Source: Planctomycetota bacterium
Lineage (GTDB): Bacteria > Planctomycetota > Planctomycetia > Pirellulales > Pirellulaceae
Direction: 5' to 3'
DNA length: 64,000 bases
Assembly: GCA_014238905.1 (NCBI GenBank)
Contig: JABAAE010000001.1
Span: forward strand, 170,712-234,711
Below the pieces are notes generated by a model. It saw only the letters and a program-made list of their open reading frames with translations. It ran no database searches and had not been told where the DNA came from. This document shows, piece after piece, positions 37,239 to 45,938 of this stretch (its first letter is position 1; the number at the start of each line of letters is the position of its first letter). The translations under genes were made by a program, and so were the position numbers.

Positions 37239-38510
37239 TTAATCCGCGACGTTCAGTATCGCGTATTTTCTTTTTCCTGTGCGAAGCAGGATCATTGATC
37301 CCCCAATCAGATCCTGAATCCCTACCCTATGTTCCAAACTGCTGACACGCACGTTATTGACATAGATTCCACCCTGTTCCAATGTACGCCTTACTTCACC
37401 TTTGCTTTTTGCCAAAGGAGACGCAACGAAAGCATCAATGATACTCAACCCTTCCCCCTCGAGCTGAGTTCGCCCAATTTCGGCGTGGGGAATGTCTCGA
37501 GCGATGCTTGCCAACGCTTCGGCTTCTGACTCGGTTACCGCTTTTCCAAACAGGATTTCCGTAGCAGCAATCGCCCTGGACAATGCTGTTTCACCATGCA
37601 CCAATCGGGTCATATGGATAGCCAGCTCTTTCTTGGCGTCGCGGGGGTCAGCCGCTTCCAAGGCGATGATTTGGTCATGTGACATTTCTGTAAGGTATCT
37701 CAGGCATTTGCCGATGTCACCATCGTCAATGTCACGAATCCAATATTGAAAAAAGTTGTAGGGAGAGGTCCGATCGGCAGACAGCCACACCGTTCCCGAT
37801 TCCGTTTTCCCCATCTTGGAGCCATCAGACTTGGTCAATAATGGGCTAGTAATCCCATACAGCTTCTGGCTTTCCATCCGACGCGCCAAGTCGATCCCAG
37901 CGGTCACATTGCCCCACTGGTCCTGTCCACCAAGCTGAAGTTCGCAGCCATAATCACGATAAAGCTGCACAAAATCGAATGCCTGAAGAAGCATATAACT
38001 GAATTCGGTGTAACTTAGTCCCGCCGTGGAATCGAGACGATTTTTCACCGAGTCCTTGGCAATCATCACATTTACGGGGAAATTTTTTCCGACATCCCGA
38101 AGAAACTGAACGTAGGAAAACCCTTTCATCCAATCGAGATTGTTGACCAGAACCGCGCCATGATCCCGATCATTAAAATCGAGGAATTGCCGCATCTGCG
38201 TTTCAATGCCCGCTATGTTTTTCAGAAGATCTTCTTCGTTAAGTAGATTTCGTTCCTTGCTCTTACCGCTTGGATCACCAATCATTCCGGTAGCCCCTCC
38301 CACCAGAGCAATCGGGCGGTGCCCTGCTTTTTGAAATCGACGCAAAATCAGCAGAGGAACCAGACTGCCCACGTGCAAACTCTCTGCAGTTGGGTCAAAA
38401 CCGACGTAAACCGTTCGGCTTTGTTTCATCAACCATTCCGCCAGTTCCTCATCCGCGGTGGTTTGGTAGATCAGCCCGCGCCATTTCAAATCATTGAATA
38501 TATCTTGCAT
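37239..38510 (-). CDS. tyrS: Tyrosyl-tRNA synthetase
   Basis: A 423-residue class I aminoacyl-tRNA synthetase of the bacterial TyrS type. The HIGH-type motif is H46-V-G-S (LHVGSLVPLLIL). The KMSKS loop is K232-M-G-K-T236, and GGQDQWGNVTAGIDL binds tyrosine and adenylate. The C-terminus is an S4-like RNA-binding domain (EVRRTLEQGGIYVNNVRV). The length is normal. It is transcribed alone on the minus strand; no T-box-like leader is visible upstream. Confidence 0.97.
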   Translation of the reverse strand: MQDIFNDLKWRGLIYQTTADEELAEWLMKQSRTVYVGFDPTAESLHVGSLVPLLILRRFQKAGHRPIALVGGATGMIGDPSGKSKERNLLNEEDLLKNIAGIETQMRQFLDFNDRDHGAVLVNNLDWMKGFSYVQFLRDVGKNFPVNVMIAKDSVKNRLDSTAGLSYTEFSYMLLQAFDFVQLYRDYGCELQLGGQDQWGNVTAGIDLARRMESQKLYGITSPLLTKSDGSKMGKTESGTVWLSADRTSPYNFFQYWIRDIDDGDIGKCLRYLTEMSHDQIIALEAADPRDAKKELAIHMTRLVHGETALSRAIAATEILFGKAVTESEAEALASIARDIPHAEIGRTQLEGEGLSIIDAFVASPLAKSKGEVRRTLEQGGIYVNNVRVSSLEHRVGIQDLIGGSMILLRTGKRKYAILNVAD

Positions 38511-38683
38511 ACTGGTTTAACTTTTTAAGACTGAGAGCAATAGGTGAAACCGATGGATGAACCAGCCCTGCTCTGCAGATACTGACACTCTCACCGGCGG
38601 CCGGCCAAACCAGACTAAATTTGAAAAGGGTTGTTCTATCAAATTTTTTAGGGATAACATAGTTACATATCACCTCCCGGCAC

Positions 38684-39181
38684 ATTGAGACACCCACGAT
38701 TTCCAGACAGCAATCCAACCAGCTTCGTATTTGGGTCGACGCAGATGCTTGTCCTGCCGCGATCAAGGACCTCCTTTTTCGAACTGCCAAGCGATTGGAA
38801 ATTGAGTTGATCCTGATCGCCAACACCTCTATCCGGGTACCCAATTCACCTTGGGTGCGTTCCATTGCAGTCCCTCACGGCGCAGATGTCGCCGACGATC
38901 AAATTGTCGACTTGATGGACTCGGGCGATGTGGTCATCACCGCTGACATCCCTTTGGCCGCTCGAGTGGTGGAAAAATCCGGAACCGCGATTGGGCCGCG
39001 AGGAGAGTTATTCGACGAGGGTACCGTTTATTCCAAACTTGCTTCGCGAAATTTGATGGACCAACTACGTTCTGCCGGGATGGAGACATCCGGACCTAGC
39101 CCTCTTTCACAGAAAGACGTCCAGGCATTTGCAAATCTACTAGACCGCACTCTGACCCGAAAAATGAGACGCCAGGCATGA
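38684..39181 (+). CDS. DUF188 (YaiI/YqxD, UPF0178) protein with no canonical start codon
   Basis: The family N-terminus is (M)xIWVDADACPxxIKDxLxRxAxR. Here the frame reads QLRIWVDADACPAAIKDLLF from 38720, before the first canonical start codon in frame (a TTG at 38795, which would delete the DADACP motif). Upstream the frame is open back to a TAG at 38660 but holds no ATG, GTG or TTG. ATT at 38684 or 38699, or ATC at 38669, are the only near-cognate choices; I give 38684 as a compromise. Later motifs SIAVPHGADVADDQIV, VITADIPLAARV and GPRGELFDEGTV are all normal. These proteins are PIN-like putative nucleases. The gene may use a rare start or carry a lost start codon. Confidence 0.8.
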   Translation: METPTISRQQSNQLRIWVDADACPAAIKDLLFRTAKRLEIELILIANTSIRVPNSPWVRSIAVPHGADVADDQIVDLMDSGDVVITADIPLAARVVEKSGTAIGPRGELFDEGTVYSKLASRNLMDQLRSAGMETSGPSPLSQKDVQAFANLLDRTLTRKMRRQA

Positions 39182-39280
39182 CGGGATACCCGATTCATCG
39201 GAGGGGAGCGGCCGTGAGGCTGCGTATCAGTCAGACCGACGAATGAGAAAAATCGGTGCATGAAAAAATCGGCGCATGAA

Positions 39281-39309
39281 AAAAGGTGCTGGAATACCCA
39301 ACACCTTTT
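39281..39309. terminator. Two-way intrinsic terminator between DUF188 gene and lipoprotein gene
   Basis: Stem AAAAGGTG / CACCTTTT with an inner imperfect TGG/CCA-type extension. On the minus strand it is followed by six T (after the lipoprotein gene), and on the plus strand by TTTTCTT (after the DUF188 gene). It sits between the two convergent genes. Confidence 0.75.
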
Positions 39310-39373
39310 CTTGGACCAATCTCACAAGTGGGCACCTCAGTACCTCCTCGTGAGCTTTTGGTATTCTTAGAAC

Positions 39374-39583
39374 TCAGTCTGGAGCAGTTGCGGCCTTCGC
39401 CTCACCACCAGCGGCCGTTCCGCCTTTTTTCGTTGGATCAGCCTTTTTTTCGTCATCTGTGTTTTCCGGCTTAGAAACACCTTTGGTATCGGTTTTCTTA
39501 ACCTTTTCACCACCATCTCCGCCGCCACAGCCGACCACGGCAAACATCGCCACAGCCATCAGCAAGGTAAAAATCTTTTTCAT
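39374..39583 (-). CDS. Small charged lipoprotein
   Basis: A 69-residue lipoprotein. AGGA lies 8 nt before the chosen ATG (MKKIFTLLMAVAMF), and the lipobox is V16-V-G-C19 followed by GGGDGG. The mature part is a short Lys/Asp/Glu/Thr/Ala-rich, probably disordered chain with no fold or motif. It lies 76 bp downstream of the DUF1559 gene with an intrinsic terminator in between, so it is probably expressed at a lower level by read-through or from its own promoter. In style it resembles the linker of the HMA lipoprotein at 26 kb. The function is unknown. Confidence 0.75.
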   Translation of the reverse strand: MKKIFTLLMAVAMFAVVGCGGGDGGEKVKKTDTKGVSKPENTDDEKKADPTKKGGTAAGGEAKAATAPD

Positions 39584-39598
39584 TTCTCTCATCCTGTT

Positions 39599-39629
39599 AA
39601 AAAAAAGCACGGGGCGAACCATCGCCCCG
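39599..39629 (-). terminator. Intrinsic terminator after the DUF1559 gene
   Basis: On the minus strand, stem CGGGGCGA / TCGCCCCG with a 4-nt TGGT loop is followed by GTGC and then a run of eight T. It lies 31 nt after the DUF1559 stop codon and only about 16 nt before the lipoprotein start. Confidence 0.85.
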
Positions 39630-39659
39630 CACTATAAGATACTCAAAATCAAACGCTGA

Positions 39660-40724
39660 TCAATCACCTAAATCGGTAACCTGCTGATCACGCATACCAG
39701 TGGCATAATACCAAGGCCACAGGTCGATCGTTTCGTTTACTGGACGAACCGATCCGTCACCCAAAGCAAACTGGGTGATCTGTGGATGCTCAGAACTAAA
39801 CTGGTACCAAGCCTTGTAATAGGGGTTTTGATCGGCATTGCTGTCGATCGGGCATGGATAGCGGTTCTTTAATCCCCACTTCGAAGGCATCACACCGGCA
39901 CCAATCCAAGTCATGGAGTAGTTTCGGGTTCGGTCTCCACCCAGGTAGTTGTTGTAACCACCAATGGTTTCGCCGAATGCCAAAGTGTTAGAAGAGCCAT
40001 CGAGAATCGATCCAAAAGTCGTCTTGTTTCGATTACCGTAGATACCCTCAACGTACTCAGCAGAGTTGGGGTAAGGGTAATTTGATCCAACACCACTGAC
40101 CGCACAGTAGTTTGTTCGGCCCAAGTTAGCACCGGTGAAACTGCTTGCTGTGAAGTAACCCAAAACCAAGCTGCCGTCACTAAAGGGGCAGGTGTCTGGA
40201 TTGTTAGGTTCAGCACCATTACGGAAAGGGAAGAACAAAGCGGCTGAACCGGTTGTGTTCTCATAGGCATCCGTTGACGGACAGAGCAGGGCATTAATCT
40301 TGGTCAAGCCCATGTTCCAAGTGTCATCTGGTCCCCACCAAACTCCGTAAGGACCACCTTGACCTTGAGTCAAAGCGATATCAATGTTGAAGAAATTGGT
40401 GTCGTCAACCTGATCGTAAAGGTTGCTTTGCTCCATAAATGGCAGCAAATGCGTGATGACTCCGACATGCTGAACGCCCCAAAAGTCGGCTCCCCAAAGA
40501 CTGTCTTTGGGTCCCAAGAATCCTGGAGGAAACTTTTTCAGAGTGTCATGGTGATTGTGCGATGCCAAGGCAATCTGCTTCAGGTTATTCGCACACTGAG
40601 TTCGACGAGCTGCCTCACGAGCGGCTTGGACCGCTGGAAGCAATAACGCAATCAAAATACCAATGATTGCAATCACTACGAGGAGTTCCACCAAGGTGAA
40701 ACCGCGTTTTTTTGCTGCTCTCAT
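39660..40724 (-). CDS. DUF1559 protein with type IV pilin-like N-terminus
   Basis: A 354-residue protein of the abundant planctomycete DUF1559 (SBP_bac_10) family. The N-terminus is a prepilin signal: [22 protein letters not shown], with cleavage expected after Gly8 and the conserved Glu5 of the mature form. DUF1559 starts [20 protein letters not shown], continues [15 protein letters not shown] and ends with the usual H-x-G-G-like region [16 protein letters not shown]. The ATG is preceded by AAAGG seven nucleotides upstream. These proteins are thought to be secreted or assembled by a type II/IV pilus-like system and are very numerous in planctomycetes. The role is unknown. Confidence 0.95.
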   Translation of the reverse strand: MRAAKKRGFTLVELLVVIAIIGILIALLLPAVQAAREAARRTQCANNLKQIALASHNHHDTLKKFPPGFLGPKDSLWGADFWGVQHVGVITHLLPFMEQSNLYDQVDDTNFFNIDIALTQGQGGPYGVWWGPDDTWNMGLTKINALLCPSTDAYENTTGSAALFFPFRNGAEPNNPDTCPFSDGSLVLGYFTASSFTGANLGRTNYCAVSGVGSNYPYPNSAEYVEGIYGNRNKTTFGSILDGSSNTLAFGETIGGYNNYLGGDRTRNYSMTWIGAGVMPSKWGLKNRYPCPIDSNADQNPYYKAWYQFSSEHPQITQFALGDGSVRPVNETIDLWPWYYATGMRDQQVTDLGD

Positions 40725-40961
40725 ATAGCAACCTTTCGAAAAAGAAAATGATATAGAATAAGGAAAATTTAGAGGGATTTCGGATAAAGATCCTAGCCAT
40801 ATTCTAACAAGAATATTTTAGATATCTCATTAAATTCTGTTGTTGGTACTTTTTTTTGTATTTTTTTAGATTCAAGCCAAAAATGGAGAACTTTTCCAGT
40901 TTAGGTGATTACTTCACGTGAAAACCATCAAAATACGCCTCAAATGCGACTTGGGCCTTTT

Positions 40962-42758
40962 TTAGGCGTCAAGCCGCTCTTTGACACTCTCAATCGAGCA
41001 ATTGGGCTCTTTTTCCGGAACCCCGTCGTGGTCAATCTCAAACCATTCCGGCTGGAATTTGATGAATCCGTGTTGATCGGAACCCAAAGCCTGATTGTTC
41101 GAGTTTTTTATAGCCATTCGAGCCGTCAGTGCCATCACAGCGTCGGCCAAAGCGACTTGCGGGCTGCACCTGGGCTGATTTCCCCAATCATTAGAAGCAA
41201 TGCAATACGCCCAATGCTCAATTTCTTCCGCGTATCCCCGACTGACAGGACCGGAAGCCGCAGTCTGCGCCGGGCCACTATCTCCGCTTTGAGTTGTATC
41301 GAGGACCGGCTCTCCCTTTTTCTTATCGTATTTCGCACCCACTTTGGTGGAGGTTGAGCTGTTTTTGTAGATCAGTACATCTTTTTCACGCTCTAGTACC
41401 AATGTCCCCTTGGTACCCATCACGACCTCACCATACCCGCCGTATCCGTTTCCGTTAATCGACGAATACGTGACAATAATCCGCTTGTTAGGGTCTTCTT
41501 CTCCAGACGGAATACCGGTTTCCGGGTTGGGAACATTATTCACCGGATCATAATACCCAACTCGATAATCTGCCGGATAACCCGGGCCCGGAAACTCAAA
41601 TGTACAGTAGCAGTGGTCCGCGGCGTCCCTATCAGCAGGAAAAGTATGCCGTCCACCGGCAGCGTGAACCGAAAGCGGCAGAATCTTTTGATCACTCAAA
41701 GCGGAGATGAAAATACTGGCAGCATCTAGTTGATGGGAACCGAGTTCAGCCATCAAACCGGCACCCGTGCGGTCCCAAATCCTCCAACGAATCAGCTCTT
41801 CCAAAGCGGGTACTCCCTCACTGCCATACCCCGCTTCAGACAACAACGAATCCGGAATTGTCCCGTCTTCAATCAGCTTTTCCCATTGCCGAACTTGCAT
41901 ACGCGTCATTCTATCGGCACTGCCCGACTGACGCAGACGGGTCAACTTACTACCAATGGGATCACTCAGCTTGTTAGAACCGAACTCTTTTTCACCTCCA
42001 GGTAATGGCATCGCCCAAGAGTCCTTACCCGGCAGGTTGCCCCGGTGCCACTGGGCACGAATGTGGTGAATCTCACCCAACAAGCCCCATTTGATCAGGT
42101 TGATCGCGTTGTCATACAGAACGCTGTAATGACGTTGATGCCCCGTCGCGCAGTACTTTCGTGTTGCTTCGGAAACCCTGCCCATCAACTTGCATTCGGC
42201 AATGTTATGAGCCATCAGCTTTTCGGTCAGCACATGCTTGCCAGCTTTCATGGCATCGATCGAAACCTGGGCATGAAGAAACAGTGGCAGGGCAATAATG
42301 ACTGCGTCAATGTCCTTTCGTTTCAAGAGCTCTTTGTAGTCGGAATAGACATCGACATGTTTTCTCGCATCATCCTCCGAGGCAAACCCGTAAACATCGA
42401 TCAATCCCTTGCGGTGTTTTTTCGCGTTGGCAGACGACCAATCGCCATGAAAAGCCCGGAAAATGCTGGAGGGCCGGACATCACAGATTGCTTTGACTTC
42501 GACATAATTGGGATTAATTGCACCGATTAGGACGTTCCCTTCGTCGCCCGTTCCAATCACACCAACCCGAACAGGATTCGCTGGTCTTCCATAGCCAAAA
42601 TACAACGCACCAATTCCAGCCGCCGAGACGCCTCCGGCAGCAATCACCTGCTTAAGAAATCCACGGCGGTGACGATGGTAGGTCTGCCGGTCGTAATCGG
42701 TCAACACATCGTAGTAATTATTGCGTCCAACGTCGCGGTCTTCCGGTGTCAAATTCAT
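40962..42758 (-). CDS. Gfo/Idh/MocA-family oxidoreductase
   Basis: A 598-residue NAD(P)-dependent sugar-type oxidoreductase. The ATG at 42758 (MNLTPEDRDVGRNNYY) overlaps the upstream DoxX-family stop as ATGA and is better than an in-frame ATG 24 codons earlier. The segment RRGFLKQVIAAGGVSAAGIGALYFG looks like a twin-arginine-type or membrane signal at about residues 32-56. The Rossmann motif is VRVGVIGTGDEGNVLIGAI. TEKLMAHNIAECKLM holds the family's E-K-[PL] active-site strand, and GHQRHYSVLYDNA follows. The domain is longer than usual, as in other planctomycete members. The substrate is unknown, probably a sugar or inositol derivative. Confidence 0.92.
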   Translation of the reverse strand: MNLTPEDRDVGRNNYYDVLTDYDRQTYHRHRRGFLKQVIAAGGVSAAGIGALYFGYGRPANPVRVGVIGTGDEGNVLIGAINPNYVEVKAICDVRPSSIFRAFHGDWSSANAKKHRKGLIDVYGFASEDDARKHVDVYSDYKELLKRKDIDAVIIALPLFLHAQVSIDAMKAGKHVLTEKLMAHNIAECKLMGRVSEATRKYCATGHQRHYSVLYDNAINLIKWGLLGEIHHIRAQWHRGNLPGKDSWAMPLPGGEKEFGSNKLSDPIGSKLTRLRQSGSADRMTRMQVRQWEKLIEDGTIPDSLLSEAGYGSEGVPALEELIRWRIWDRTGAGLMAELGSHQLDAASIFISALSDQKILPLSVHAAGGRHTFPADRDAADHCYCTFEFPGPGYPADYRVGYYDPVNNVPNPETGIPSGEEDPNKRIIVTYSSINGNGYGGYGEVVMGTKGTLVLEREKDVLIYKNSSTSTKVGAKYDKKKGEPVLDTTQSGDSGPAQTAASGPVSRGYAEEIEHWAYCIASNDWGNQPRCSPQVALADAVMALTARMAIKNSNNQALGSDQHGFIKFQPEWFEIDHDGVPEKEPNCSIESVKERLDA

Positions 42759-43930
42759 CGGGTGTAGGTCCTCGTTTGTGGGAATATGCTTTTTATTGTG
42801 CCATTGATAAAGTAATCCAGTCCGGCACAACGTCCGGCACAGGTCGCGGCAACCACAAAAGCCGCCATCATTTCAATCAAGTAAAAAATGGTTGTCGGGG
42901 AAGCAGCCTCACCAAGAATGGCCGGTTGAGTCATCAGTATCGACAACAGGAACAAACCTGCGCCCATCGCCGCAAACCTTGTGAATAGTCCGACAATTAA
43001 AAGGGCGCCGATGGTCATGTCAAAGTAGGGAATAGCGTTGTTCACCATGGTTATCATTCGGGATTCCGATGGCAAGTCAATTTGCAGATCCTTTTTCCGT
43101 TGAGCGTCGAGAGGCACCATTTCCAACAATTCAAACTCCAAGCCCTTCCACAGGCCGTCAATAGTCGCCAGCCAACCTGCAGCGGCCCCTTTCCGGTCAC
43201 TTTGAATCGTCTTGACTTGAGCCCGCAAAAGGTTCACTCGATTGGCGACACTTTGTTTGATCCTTTCACGTTGACGCTCTACGGACGGGTCATCAACCAG
43301 CTCATCACCGATCTTGTTCTGCCGAGATTCGACAGCCGCCATGTCAGAGTCCCGTTGAAAGCCCTGCAATCTGGCTTCGCCTTGAAAGTAGAAGTTGATT
43401 TCTTCTTCATTCCCCTCCAAGAATGCCGACAACTGATTCTTGTAATCCTCGAGGATCCGGTTCGCTTCCCCGGAAGTACGAGTCGCCCTGATGGCCAAAA
43501 TAACCTCCTCATCATTCTGATAGGAAGTGTTCAGCACCAAATACTCCTCTGAGTCAGGGTCGGAACTCTTTAATTTCAGCAGAGTCTGTTGCCGTCTATC
43601 AACCAGTCTCTGTTCCTCTTCAATCAACGCGTCGACAACGTAATTTTTGTACAGACTCCAAATCTTAATCGTCGACGCAGGATCGATTTTGCTGCTACCT
43701 TTTTTTTCCGGGTTATAGCAAAGCCGGATTTTGCCATCCCTGTCGGGAACCCACGGGTGAAACAACCCCTCGAACGGACCCTCGGCCCCTGAAAGGAATC
43801 CTGTGGAATCGAATCCACCCTTGCGATACTTTTGATGCCCTTGGTCAAAAAAATGGAAACCAATCGTTATTCTGAGGGCGGCCAAAGCGATGAAGGACAA
43901 GACGAGTTGAGGTTTGGTGAATTGAATCAA
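42755..43930 (-). CDS. DoxX-family membrane protein with large inserted soluble region
   Basis: A 391-residue protein. The first transmembrane helix (LVLSFIALAALRITIGFHFF) carries the DoxX-like pattern and is followed by a QGHQKYRKGGFDSTGF segment. About 200 residues of charged, helical, probably coiled-coil sequence come next (QRERIKQSVANRVNLLRAQV). The remaining three helices close the DoxX fold (YFDMTIGALLIVGLFTRFAA, GAGLFLLSILMTQP, IFYLIEMMAAFVVAATCAGR). DoxX proteins are often linked to redox or thiosulfate metabolism. The stop overlaps the start of the oxidoreductase gene by 4 nt, so the two are coupled and probably work together. Confidence 0.85.
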   Translation of the reverse strand: MIQFTKPQLVLSFIALAALRITIGFHFFDQGHQKYRKGGFDSTGFLSGAEGPFEGLFHPWVPDRDGKIRLCYNPEKKGSSKIDPASTIKIWSLYKNYVVDALIEEEQRLVDRRQQTLLKLKSSDPDSEEYLVLNTSYQNDEEVILAIRATRTSGEANRILEDYKNQLSAFLEGNEEEINFYFQGEARLQGFQRDSDMAAVESRQNKIGDELVDDPSVERQRERIKQSVANRVNLLRAQVKTIQSDRKGAAAGWLATIDGLWKGLEFELLEMVPLDAQRKKDLQIDLPSESRMITMVNNAIPYFDMTIGALLIVGLFTRFAAMGAGLFLLSILMTQPAILGEAASPTTIFYLIEMMAAFVVAATCAGRCAGLDYFINGTIKSIFPQTRTYTR

Positions 43931-44058
43931 CTAAGATTCCTGCGTCGGGTTAGTTTTAGTTAGGGCGGCGCCTACTGGTGGGAAACCGCGAAAACGAAAT
44001 GAACGTAACCCCATTATGCTTTAAGATCTACAGATTTCAAAGACTCAGGACGTTCGGA

Positions 44059-45615
44059 TTATTGACCGGCACCAGTTCCGGAATGGGTAATCGGCCCCTT
44101 CCGATTCACCTGCCGGGCATTGGCGGAATCCCCGGACATTTCCCCGCGACGAAAGCCAGGCCGTTTTTTGCCATCAACATTTTGACGGTCGGGAGTTGGA
44201 TCCTCGGGAACAGTATCGGCGGTTTCAACCGTCCAATACTCCAGCTTCTTGACCAACTCACCCATTTCTTTAGAAAACCGGGGATCTTGCGCCAGATTTT
44301 TCGTTTGAGCTGGATCCTCCGAGATATCATACAATTCTAATCCCGGACGTTTTTCCAAAAACAGGTCGGCCTGCGCCACAGTCAGCGGCAAACCTTTTCT
44401 TTTAGCCTCCCAGAGCTCTCGACCGGATGGAAATTGGTCGGTGGCTTCGACGCACATGTTTAGCCGGTTTGGGAAATTATTCCGAATCAGGACCAGATTA
44501 CCACTTCTGACCATCCTTTCATGCGCTTGAAAAACGTGCCAATTGTGTTCAGCAAACACAAACTCGCGAGTTTTAGCGTTGGCATTGGAAAGAATCTCGG
44601 TAAAGCTGACCCCCTGCACACGGGGATCGATCTGGAGACCAGCCAATTCCAATATGGTGGCGCTGAAATCAATGGAGCTCACCAGTGAATTGGTGATTCC
44701 AGTCTGTACTTTTTGAGGACAGCTGACAATTAACGGCGTCTTGATTCCAGAATCATACAGACGTGTCTTGCATCTTGGGAATGGCCGACCATTGTCGGCG
44801 CAGAAAATCACGTAGGTCTGATTCAGAATATCTTGCCTCTTTAATTCGCTAATCACTTTTCCAACAAAGTGATCCATGCGACTGACCTCGTGGTAGTAGT
44901 CCGCCAGATCTTTTCGGGTCAAGGGTCCATCCAGCAGGTAGTCCGGAACGACAACATTTTCCGGTTTATACTTCGGTGCCTGCTCACCGATCGTCCAGCC
45001 CCGATGAGCATCGGTCGAAGCGAACCAGCAAAAAAACGGCTTCCCCTCTGGCCGATCTTTGAGGATCTCTACCCAATCCTCCTCTCTGCCTGGCCCTTTG
45101 CCGGAAGATATCTTGTGAAACGCTGATTTGGTTGCCGAACCAATATGGTTTTTTCCGGAAAGAACGGTGTAATATCCAGAATCACGCAACGCTTTGGGAA
45201 ACATGAATTGATCCGATGGCAACGAAGTGTGCAGTTCCGAGGCCCCAGTATTATGCGGATACCGTCCTGAGATAATGCTGCAGCGACTCGGACTGCAACT
45301 GCTAATGGTCAAATACGCATTTTCAAATCGCAGGCCGTTGTCAGCCAATTGATCTAAATTTGGGGTTTGAATAGTGGGGTGCCCATAGCATCCAAGATCT
45401 TCCACACTCACGTCGTCAACGATAAAAAAAACAAAATTAGGGCGATCTTCACCCGACAATTCTTGACGCTGTCCCATACTAAGCGGCCATACCAAGGCCA
45501 ACCCGAGCAGCAACCAGGCAAAACAACCGTTGCTCCAGCCAAACCCAATACGACTTGGTTGGCTAAGAAAAATCTTATTCAACGAACTGATATTCCCAAT
45601 GAAATCGCCGTTCAT
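44059..45615 (-). CDS. Secreted sulfatase
   Basis: A 518-residue sulfatase. The chosen ATG (MNGDFIGNIS) has AAAGGA ten nucleotides upstream. A hydrophobic stretch WLLLGLALVWPLSMG at about residues 34-48 is the export signal. The core starts PNFVFFIVDDVSVEDLGCYG. The formylglycine motif is C107-S-P-S-R, and YTVLSGKNHIGS, FCADNGRPF and FAEHNWH are further conserved sites. The C-terminus is a polar tail rich in Gly/Arg (PGFRRGEMSGDSANA). The motif F-A-E-H-x-W is typical of the N-sulfoglucosamine sulfohydrolase-like group, so a glycosaminoglycan-like substrate is possible. The gene has no co-directional partner. Confidence 0.95.
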   Translation of the reverse strand: MNGDFIGNISSLNKIFLSQPSRIGFGWSNGCFAWLLLGLALVWPLSMGQRQELSGEDRPNFVFFIVDDVSVEDLGCYGHPTIQTPNLDQLADNGLRFENAYLTISSCSPSRCSIISGRYPHNTGASELHTSLPSDQFMFPKALRDSGYYTVLSGKNHIGSATKSAFHKISSGKGPGREEDWVEILKDRPEGKPFFCWFASTDAHRGWTIGEQAPKYKPENVVVPDYLLDGPLTRKDLADYYHEVSRMDHFVGKVISELKRQDILNQTYVIFCADNGRPFPRCKTRLYDSGIKTPLIVSCPQKVQTGITNSLVSSIDFSATILELAGLQIDPRVQGVSFTEILSNANAKTREFVFAEHNWHVFQAHERMVRSGNLVLIRNNFPNRLNMCVEATDQFPSGRELWEAKRKGLPLTVAQADLFLEKRPGLELYDISEDPAQTKNLAQDPRFSKEMGELVKKLEYWTVETADTVPEDPTPDRQNVDGKKRPGFRRGEMSGDSANARQVNRKGPITHSGTGAGQ

Positions 45616-45938
45616 TATTTTCTTTCCTTTGGCTTCAACCTCACCGATCTCTACCGGAGATCGCAAGTCGGTTGGCGTGGGTTCAAACTCTGTTTAGCTT
45701 CCCACTTTACACCCGGATCGGGCCGCAAGTCGCTAGACAGCTGAGATCGGTTGACGCTTAAAATCCCTACCGTTTATTAAGCTCGTTCCACCATCTCTGC
45801 GTCACCATTCTATCGGTGAACCAACGACTAACGAGCTGGATTGGCTCCAATCCCAACGAATTCCCTCTTTTTTTGATGGTGAAACACGAAAACCGTCTTC
45901 CCACCAGCCACCTGTCGGAGCCGTTTCGGTATCGCGAC
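45616..45938. other. Intergenic, 323 bp, no gene seen
   Basis: Lies between the sulfatase start and the M48 protease 3' end, both on the minus strand. It should contain the sulfatase promoter. Frames here on either strand run into the protease gene antisense or lack features; nothing was called. Confidence 0.4.

Noticed and set aside
38795..39181. DUF188 gene starting at the TTG at 38795
   Set aside because: This start would remove the invariant DADACP segment, which is present and in frame upstream.
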